Origin: Exiguobacterium sp. s146
GTDB taxonomy: Bacteria; Bacillota; Bacilli; Exiguobacteriales; Exiguobacteriaceae
Reading direction: 5' to 3'
DNA length: 64,000 nt
Assembly: GCF_018618415.1 (NCBI RefSeq)
Contig: NZ_JACSMA010000002.1
Coordinates: 558,001-622,000 of the forward strand
A program made the translations under genes and the position numbers. Positions 58,332-64,000 of the stretch are shown one piece after another (position 1 is the stretch's first letter; every line of letters starts with the position of its first letter). The notes under the pieces are model-generated. The model worked only from the letters and a program-made list of their open reading frames with translations, had not been told where the DNA came from and searched no databases.

Positions 58332-61178
58332 TTATTTACGATCTTTTTGGTATGTGCTCGTGCCGGCAGCAGCCGAGACGGCGTCACGTGAGATAGCTTC
58401 ACGGATGATGCGTGCTTGCTCTTGTTTATGGGCTGTCGGATTTCCTTCAGCCGGGCTCGAACGACGGCGACGGCCGACGTAACGGACGTTCAGACGGTTC
58501 GATGTGACCGCTTCAAGACGTGGCTCGATATACGTCCATGCCCCCATGTTCTTCGGCTCTTCTTGCACCCAGACGATTTCTTTCGCGTTCGGGTAGCGGC
58601 TAATCAATTCACGGATCTCACGTACCGGGAACGGATAGATCTCTTCGACGCGGATGATGTGCAAGAAGTCAAGTGACTCCTCTGACTTCATCGTCGCTTC
58701 TTGCAAATCGATTGCCATCTTCCCTGAACAGAAGACGAGACGCTCGACTTGCTCCGGATTCTCACCGAGACCGGCTTGTTCGATAATCGGACGGAAGCTG
58801 TTGTCTGACAGTTCATCGACCGATGAGGCTGCAAGCGGATGACGGAGCAGGCTCTTCGGTGTCATGATGATCATCGGACGGACTTGTTCCGTGCCGAGCA
58901 TCTTCGCCTGACGACGCAAGATGTGGAAGTACTGCGCGGCCGTCGACAAGTTCGCGACCGTCCAGTTTTTCTCTCCGGCGAGCGTCAAGTAACGCTCCAT
59001 ACGGGCGCTCGAGTGCTCTGGCCCTTGGCCTTCATACCCGTGCGGCAACAGCATGACGAGACCTGACTTCTGTCCCCATTTGGCGCGACCGGCCGAGATG
59101 AACTGGTCGAACATGACTTGGGCCGAGTTGGCGAAGTCACCGTACTGCGCTTCCCAAAGCACGAGCGTGTCTTGGGCGAACACGTTATAGCCGTATTCGA
59201 AGCCGAGCACCGAGCCTTCCGAGAGCGGACTATTGTGGACCGAGAACGAGGCGTTCGCCGTCGACAAGTGATGGAGCGGCGAGAATTTCTTGCCCGTCTC
59301 AACATCGTTCAACATGATGTTCCGTTGCGCGAACGTGCCGCGCTCCGAATCTTGACCACTCAAGCGAATCGGTGTGCCGTCCGAGATGATCGAAGCATAC
59401 GCGAGTGTCTCGGCATGACCCCAGTCGACTTTCCCGTTGTCCGCGAACGCGTCACGACGACGGTCGAGTACTTTTTGGAGCTTATGGAACACGCCGAAGC
59501 CTTCCGGCCAGACGAGTAGTTCGTCATTCAATTGTTGAAGCACGTCACGTTCGACACCCGTCTCGACGAACGGGAACCCTTTGTGGACGGCGTCCGGCAA
59601 GATGATGTCGGCATCTTCTTCTTCGGCCGGGACGAGGTCACGGGCCGATTTGAGACGTTCTTCAATCGATTGCTCGATTGTCGCTTTGTCTTCTTTCGAC
59701 ATGACACCTTCCGCTTCGAGCACGTCTGCATAGACGTGACGGACCGATTGGTGTTCTTTGATGGCCTTATAGAGCACCGGGTTCGTGTTCATCGGCTCAT
59801 CCATCTCGTTGTGACCGTAGCGGCGGTAACCGATCAAGTCGACGAGGATGTCTTTATGGAACTTGGCGCGATATTCGCTGCACAGTTTCGCGACAGCGAC
59901 ACACGCTTCCGGGTCGTCCGCGTTGACGTGGAACACCGGAATCTCATAGCCTTTGGCGATATCGCTCGCATAACGTGTCGAGCGCGAGTCGCTCGGGTCA
60001 GTCGTAAAGCCGATCGTGTTGTTGGCGATGACGTGGACCGTCCCGGCCGTGCGATAGCCTTTCAAGTTCGTCATGTTGAGCGTCTCGGCGACGATGCCTT
60101 GACCTGGGAACGCGGCGTCCCCGTGAATCAAAATCGATGCCGCTTTGTCGTCATGTTGTACGGCCATCCCTTTTTCTGAGCGGTCGTCTTGCGCGGCACG
60201 CGTATAGCCTTCGACGACCGAACCGACGAACTCGAGGTGACTCGGGTTGTTGGCGAGGTTCAAGCGGACTTCTTTCTTCTCTTCTAACACCTTGCGATCG
60301 AGACCGAGGTGATATTTCACGTCGCCGGACCAACCGAAGTTGATTCCGATTGACCCTTCTGACGGAATCAATTCTTTATTCGGGGCGTGCTGGAACTCGG
60401 CAAAAATCATCTCATACGGTTTGCCGAGCACGTGCGCGAGTACGTTCAAGCGTCCGCGGTGGGCCATCCCGATGTTGATATGCTCGGATCCGCTCGAGAT
60501 CAAGCCGCCGACCATCGCGTCAAGGAGCGGCACCATCGCGTCGAGCCCTTCGATCGAGAAGCGCTTCTGTCCGACGTATGTCTTGTGAAGGAACGACTCG
60601 AACAGTTCTGTCTCGGCGAGGCGTTGGAACAACTCGATTTTCTCGTTCTTCGAGTATTTCGCTTTCAACGCGCCCTGCTCGATGCGGCGGCGAATCCAGC
60701 GTTTCTCTTCCATGTCGTCCAAGTGACGGAGTTCGATGGCGACCGTGCCTGTATAGACGTCAAGCAAGTGACGCACGAGCTCGAGCGCGTTCGCACCCGG
60801 CTTCGGAACGTCTTCCGACAACAAGTGGGCCGGTACTTGCTCGAGGTCTGCCTCACTTAACCCGTAGCGGTCAAACGCAAATAAGCCGTGCTCGCGCGGG
60901 TGGTCTTTGAGCGGATAAATGTCGGCCGCTTTATGGCCGAGTGCCCGAATATCATTGACCAACCGTGTCGCTGCCACGACTTTCTCTAAATCAAACGATG
61001 CAGCCGGTGCGACTGGTGAGCTAGCTTCCGGTGCCCCGTGTTCGTCAAAGTATTGACGCGTCTCCGCATCGACTGATTCTGGGTCTTCCACATACTGCTC
61101 GTACAATTCAACGATGTAGCCTAAGTTTGGACCATAAAATGCTTGTACTTCTTCGCGACCGTTCGACGACTCTCCCAT
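58332..61178 (-). CDS. odhA: 2-oxoglutarate dehydrogenase E1
   Basis: 948 residues, thiamine-diphosphate decarboxylase of the TCA cycle. N-terminal FYGPNLGYIVELYEQYVEDPESVD, substrate/ThDP regions GMAHRGRLNVLAHVLGKP near 245, IHGDAAFPGQGIVAETLNM near 355, and GYRRYGHNEMDEP near 455; pyrimidine domain with ALGFEYGYNV-type VLGFEYGYNVFAQDTLVLWEAQYGDFANSAQV near 680. ATG with AGGGGG upstream. First gene of odhAB; its promoter overlaps a cre site, so catabolite repression is expected. Confidence 0.97.
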   Translation of the reverse strand: MGESSNGREEVQAFYGPNLGYIVELYEQYVEDPESVDAETRQYFDEHGAPEASSPVAPAASFDLEKVVAATRLVNDIRALGHKAADIYPLKDHPREHGLFAFDRYGLSEADLEQVPAHLLSEDVPKPGANALELVRHLLDVYTGTVAIELRHLDDMEEKRWIRRRIEQGALKAKYSKNEKIELFQRLAETELFESFLHKTYVGQKRFSIEGLDAMVPLLDAMVGGLISSGSEHINIGMAHRGRLNVLAHVLGKPYEMIFAEFQHAPNKELIPSEGSIGINFGWSGDVKYHLGLDRKVLEEKKEVRLNLANNPSHLEFVGSVVEGYTRAAQDDRSEKGMAVQHDDKAASILIHGDAAFPGQGIVAETLNMTNLKGYRTAGTVHVIANNTIGFTTDPSDSRSTRYASDIAKGYEIPVFHVNADDPEACVAVAKLCSEYRAKFHKDILVDLIGYRRYGHNEMDEPMNTNPVLYKAIKEHQSVRHVYADVLEAEGVMSKEDKATIEQSIEERLKSARDLVPAEEEDADIILPDAVHKGFPFVETGVERDVLQQLNDELLVWPEGFGVFHKLQKVLDRRRDAFADNGKVDWGHAETLAYASIISDGTPIRLSGQDSERGTFAQRNIMLNDVETGKKFSPLHHLSTANASFSVHNSPLSEGSVLGFEYGYNVFAQDTLVLWEAQYGDFANSAQVMFDQFISAGRAKWGQKSGLVMLLPHGYEGQGPEHSSARMERYLTLAGEKNWTVANLSTAAQYFHILRRQAKMLGTEQVRPMIIMTPKSLLRHPLAASSVDELSDNSFRPIIEQAGLGENPEQVERLVFCSGKMAIDLQEATMKSEESLDFLHIIRVEEIYPFPVREIRELISRYPNAKEIVWVQEEPKNMGAWTYIEPRLEAVTSNRLNVRYVGRRRRSSPAEGNPTAHKQEQARIIREAISRDAVSAAAGTSTYQKDRK

Positions 61179-61215
61179 TGAATAAATCCCCCTATCCGTT
61201 CCTGCGCGTCCGATG

Positions 61216-61234
61216 TGTGAACGCTTTCATTTTA
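61216..61234 (-). promoter_or_regulatory. odhA promoter (extended -10) with CcpA cre site
   Basis: On the minus strand TGTTAAAAT is an extended -10 (hexamer 61229-61234). It overlaps by one base the cre-like TGAAAGCGTTCACA (61216-61229), which would cover the transcription start. Confidence 0.65.
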
Positions 61235-61347
61235 ACATTAAGCACGAAGCAGTTCATCCTTCTGATTCGTGCTGCAAAAAGAGCCAAATCTTGCCTCTTT
61301 CTCTCCTCTTCATACTACACCTTTCCTTATAGAAAGACCCTTTCAAA

Positions 61348-61401
61348 TTCACAATTCGTCCATACTATTTCGATAAGTTTTACTTATCAACAAATTGTGA
61401 A
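61348..61401. repeat. nested inverted repeats between odhA and the ABC exporter
   Basis: Outer arms TTCACAATT (61348-61356) and AATTGTGAA (61393-61401), both perfect; inner hairpin GATAAGT-TTT-ACTTATC (61372-61388). A/T-rich and without ORF. The remainder of the 61179-61512 gap holds the odhA promoter and, near 61455-61500, the leader of the ABC gene. Confidence 0.6.
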
Positions 61402-61512
61402 ATCGGCGTTTTTTTCAACAATTTCAAAAATAGGTGAAACCTTGTTTCAATCTGTCCCGTATATACGAGTAATCCAGTTGGAAAATACTCTCAACGAAAG
61501 CAAGGTGACCTT

Positions 61513-62448
61513 ATGTTATCCGTACAAAACGTACACAAGAAAATGGGACAGACGAACGTCTTGACGAACGTCAGCTTTGACGTCACCCCTGGAGAAATCT
61601 TCGGATTCCTCGGACCGAACGGTGCCGGGAAGACGACGACGATCCGAATCATCACCGGCCTCATGCCGGCATCGCACGGAACCGTCATCGTCGATGGGTT
61701 CGACGTCTCGACAGATCGCCAACAAGCGCTCAGTCGCATCGGAGCCATCGTCGAGAACCCGGCCTTCTATCCGTACTTGACGGGCCGCGAGAACTTGATT
61801 CATGCGATGAACTTGATTCCCGGCCTGAAGAAAGTCGACTTGAACGCCCTAGGCGCCCTCGTCGGACTCGAGACGAAGCTCGATATGAAAGTGAAACAAT
61901 ACTCGCTCGGGATGAAACAACGCCTCGGGATTGCCCGTGCCCTGCTCCATAACCCGAAAGTCTTGATTCTCGACGAACCAACGAACGGGCTCGACCCAGC
62001 CGGCATCGCCGATTTGCGCAACTACTTACGGCACTTGGCCGACCATCGCGGCATCGCCATCCTCATCTCGAGTCACTTGTTGAGCGAGATGGAACTGATC
62101 ACCGACCGGTTCGCCATCATCGACCAAGGACAAATCAAGTCGATTCAAGGTGACGGCGAAGCGAAGACGGAGAGCGTCATCCTCTGTAAAGTCGACCGCA
62201 AACAGATGAACGAAGCGCTCGATGTCGTCGCGCTCGCGTTCGATGACGTGAAAATCATTCAAGAGTCGGCCGAGACGTTCATCGTCCCGCGTCCGGAAAC
62301 GGATATCCCACACTTGTTGAAACACCTCGTCGACCGTGACATCGCCGTCTATCAAATCGGCATGAAGCACGAGACGCTCGAGGAACAGTTCTTGAAAGTG
62401 ACGAAGAAAGAAGGAGGCACGAACAATGCGTTCATTACTAGCCAATGA
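61513..62448 (+). CDS. ABC transporter ATP-binding protein (BcrA type)
   Basis: 311 residues. Walker A GPNGAGKTTT near 37-46, Q-loop IGAIVENPAFYPYLTGRENL, signature YSLGMKQRLGIARALL near 137, Walker B VLILDEPTNGLDP near 156 and H-loop SSHLLSEME. The LGMKQR signature and the 90-residue C-terminal extension are those of BcrA/lantibiotic-immunity ATPases. It overlaps the permease gene by 23 bases; the permease ribosome site AAGGAGG lies inside it. Confidence 0.93.
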   Translation: MLSVQNVHKKMGQTNVLTNVSFDVTPGEIFGFLGPNGAGKTTTIRIITGLMPASHGTVIVDGFDVSTDRQQALSRIGAIVENPAFYPYLTGRENLIHAMNLIPGLKKVDLNALGALVGLETKLDMKVKQYSLGMKQRLGIARALLHNPKVLILDEPTNGLDPAGIADLRNYLRHLADHRGIAILISSHLLSEMELITDRFAIIDQGQIKSIQGDGEAKTESVILCKVDRKQMNEALDVVALAFDDVKIIQESAETFIVPRPETDIPHLLKHLVDRDIAVYQIGMKHETLEEQFLKVTKKEGGTNNAFITSQ

Positions 62449-63163
62449 ATTTATGAAGTGGCGGCGCACGATCAAACCGTTGATCGCGCTCGGCATGTAT
62501 ACCGGGATCATCGTCTTGACGTACTTTATCGTCCGGAGCGGCGACAATCCAGGTACCGCGGAAACATTCGTCAACTATGCGACGATGGCCGCCATGACGT
62601 TCCTCGGGATTTTCACGATCGTGTTCACGGCCGAGATGATCGGGAATGAATTGAAATTTGATACGTTGAAGCATTTGCTCATGAGTCCATACTCCCGCGA
62701 CCGCATTTTACTCTCAAAACTCGTCGCCGCGCTCTTGATCATGCTCGTCCAGTTCGTGTTCATCCTTGTCGTCACATACGGTTTCGCCTGGACACTCGAC
62801 GGCGCGTTGACGTTCGAGCAGTTCCGCAACATCTTACTTAGTGTCTCGAGCGGCGTGTTCGTCATCTTCTTGACGCTCATGTTCTCGGTCGTCTTCAAGT
62901 CCGTCGGGGTCGTCATCGGATTCACGGTGCTCGCGAACTTCCTCTCGACGATGATTGGTGGTCTTCTCATCACGTGGAAACCGGACATCGCCAAATGGAT
63001 TGTCTTCCTGCACACCGACCTGTCGATTTACTACCAAAGCCCTGGCTTCATGGAGACGATGGATGTCACGATTTGGTTCTCGGCGTTCTACGTACTGATT
63101 CATATCGTCGCGTTCTACGTCATCACGGCGTTCGTGTTCCGGAGCAAAACTTTTGCGGAATGA
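62426..63163 (+). CDS. ABC-2 permease
   Basis: 245 residues with six membrane helices (about 16-36, 52-72, 100-122, 140-162, 170-190, 218-238) and the ABC-2 layout: ANEFMKWRRTIKPLIALGM head and TAEMIGNELKFDTLKHLLMSPYSRDRILLSKL coupling region. Works with the preceding ATPase, probably as exporter of a peptide, lipid or antibiotic. Without a two-component system next to it, regulation is unclear. Confidence 0.9.
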   Translation: MRSLLANEFMKWRRTIKPLIALGMYTGIIVLTYFIVRSGDNPGTAETFVNYATMAAMTFLGIFTIVFTAEMIGNELKFDTLKHLLMSPYSRDRILLSKLVAALLIMLVQFVFILVVTYGFAWTLDGALTFEQFRNILLSVSSGVFVIFLTLMFSVVFKSVGVVIGFTVLANFLSTMIGGLLITWKPDIAKWIVFLHTDLSIYYQSPGFMETMDVTIWFSAFYVLIHIVAFYVITAFVFRSKTFAE

Positions 63164-63229
63164 CGATTAGCGCCGGCGACGGAGTGGTACCTCATAAAGT
63201 GAGACTCACTTTTAAATGGAGGGACCACG

Positions 63230-63778
63230 ATGTCAAAGACGGCGTTACTCATCATCGACCTGTTCAATGATTTCGACTTTGTCGGCGGGGAGGACCTACT
63301 TCGAAACACGGTGCCGATTGTCGACCCGATTCTGAAACTGAAGCGTCATTTTAAGGCGAACGACTTGCCTGTCATCTATTGCAACGACAACTTCGGACAA
63401 TGGAAAGACAGCACCGAAGACATCATCCGTCACGTCGAGTCGTCGAAAGGCAGCGCCATTGCCAAACGGATCGCGCCGGAAGAGAAAGAATACTTCATCA
63501 TCAAGCCAAGGCATTCGACGTTTTACGGGACGCAGCTCGACATCTTGTTGCGACAACTTGACGTCACCTCGCTTGTCCTGACCGGCGTCGCCTCGGACAT
63601 CTGTATTTTGTTCTCAGCGAACGACGGGTATATGCGCGAGTATGAGCTCCACGTCCCGCGCGACTGTGTCGCAGCCGAGACAGATAAACGAAATGACAGC
63701 GCCTTAATCGTTATCCATGAGGCGCTCGGCATCCCGATTGACGATGCCGAGACGTACATCGATCAACAAAACGTGTGA
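63230..63778 (+). CDS. isochorismatase-like cysteine hydrolase
   Basis: 182 residues. Catalytic triad of the family: Asp in LLIIDLFNDFDF (Asp10), Lys in FIIKPRHSTFYGTQLD and Cys in LVLTGVASDICILFSANDGY (Cys near 124), with the usual cis-peptide GVAS. Such enzymes hydrolyse amides or isochorismate (nicotinamidase, ureidoacrylate and others); substrate not readable. ATG with GGAGGGA upstream. Followed by a strong terminator. Confidence 0.92.
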   Translation: MSKTALLIIDLFNDFDFVGGEDLLRNTVPIVDPILKLKRHFKANDLPVIYCNDNFGQWKDSTEDIIRHVESSKGSAIAKRIAPEEKEYFIIKPRHSTFYGTQLDILLRQLDVTSLVLTGVASDICILFSANDGYMREYELHVPRDCVAAETDKRNDSALIVIHEALGIPIDDAETYIDQQNV

Positions 63779-63780
63779 TA

Positions 63781-63829
63781 AAAGCCTCTGATTGTTGGAC
63801 ACAGAATCCCAACATTTCAGAGGCTTTTT
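63781..63829 (+). terminator. intrinsic terminator after the hydrolase gene
   Basis: Outer stem AAAGCCTCTGA/TCAGAGGCTTT with an inner TGTTGG/CCAACA stem, then Ts. Confidence 0.92.
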
Positions 63830-63884
63830 CGTTTCGTTTTCAGTTATGCTTAATCTATGAAGAAACAATGAAGGAAGTGACAAC

Positions 63885-64000
63885 ATGTATCTCATCATCG
63901 GATTATCATTGCTCGTTTGCTTGCTCGCCCTCATCTTTACGATCATGGTCGGGCTTGGTAAAGACAAATCGGATTACAGCCAGAAGAAAAGTTGGTCGAT
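63885..64000 (+). CDS. small membrane protein, 3' end cut by window edge
   Basis: 38 codons visible from ATG 63885, with AAGGAAG 7 bases upstream. One hydrophobic helix (YLIIGLSLLVCLLALIFTI) followed by a charged stretch (GKDKSDYSQKKSW). The look recalls small membrane proteins linked to bacillithiol genes in Bacillus, but the fragment is too short to say. Confidence 0.6.
   Translation, partial: MYLIIGLSLLVCLLALIFTIMVGLGKDKSDYSQKKSWS

Noticed and set aside
63704-63967. 87-codon minus-strand ORF at the right edge
   Set aside because: It crosses a strong terminator and overlaps the start of a well-formed plus-strand gene.

Overview
The window reads as chromosomal DNA of a low- to mid-GC Gram-positive of the order Bacillales. 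Strong Shine-Dalgarno sites, frequent TTG/GTG starts and Bacillus-type operons (zapA-cvpA-polX-mutS2-yshE, lcfA-fadR-etfB-etfA, ohrR/ohrA, bdbCD, odhAB) support this. The base composition and gene neighbourhood would fit Exiguobacterium, but that genus call is an inference from memory. I see no rRNA, tRNA, insertion sequence or CRISPR array.

Layout. 1-2.1 kb: 5' part of the Mrp Na+/H+ antiporter operon (mrpA, cut by the window edge). 2.1-6.8 kb: a fatty-acid oxidation operon lcfA-fadR-etfB-etfA followed by trxA, with three FadR-like boxes and a CcpA cre site; the fadB gene present in B. subtilis is missing. 6.8-9.8 kb: a GntR(YtrA)-type regulator with an ABC ATPase and permease, plus a lipoprotein. 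9.9-14.5 kb: an exported protein, a MarR-controlled nitroreductase/monooxygenase/DUF1304 operon with a large palindromic operator, a CPCC protein and an unrecognised polytopic membrane protein.

14.6-20.4 kb is the accessory part. It holds two adjacent modules on the minus strand: (i) MazG-like pyrophosphohydrolase, PLD-nuclease/DEAD helicase fusion, a free-standing paralogue of the helicase C-terminal domain, and a small winged-helix protein; (ii) a strikingly A/T-rich pair made of a DGQHR/DUF262-like protein and a protein with a C-terminal HEPN-type RNxxxH motif. This looks like a defence island and module (ii) is my best candidate for an undescribed system. Relative to B. subtilis, where yshE and lcfA are neighbours, everything from 6.8 to 27.2 kb lies between them.

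20.5-27.1 kb: a methyltransferase, an unusual 1074-residue FtsX-type ABC permease with its ATPase, a GAF-GGDEF protein and unknowns. 27.2-32.7 kb: zapA-cvpA-polX-mutS2-yshE with a 28-codon membrane peptide at the end. 32.9-43.2 kb: dicarboxylate/amino-acid symporter, GNAT enzyme, M23 peptidase with a WalR-like site, VanZ protein, glutathione peroxidase, CAP-domain protein, ohrR/ohrA with a clear operator, phosphoesterase, zinc alcohol dehydrogenase and a CDF zinc exporter. 43.3-46.05 kb: an ABC-F ATPase preceded by a leader peptide and an intrinsic terminator, the layout of ribosome-mediated attenuation. 46.1-57 kb: metabolic, redox and signalling genes (two NAPE-PLD-like hydrolases, aldo/keto reductase, YvbH, hemolysin III, FrnE/DsbA, orphan RelB-like antitoxin, MFS exporter with a terminator in its upstream region, Sco-BdbC-BdbD, Cache-HAMP-GGDEF). 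57-61.2 kb: odhA-odhB with a cre-overlapped promoter. 61.5-64 kb: an ABC exporter pair, an isochorismatase-like hydrolase and the start of a small membrane protein.
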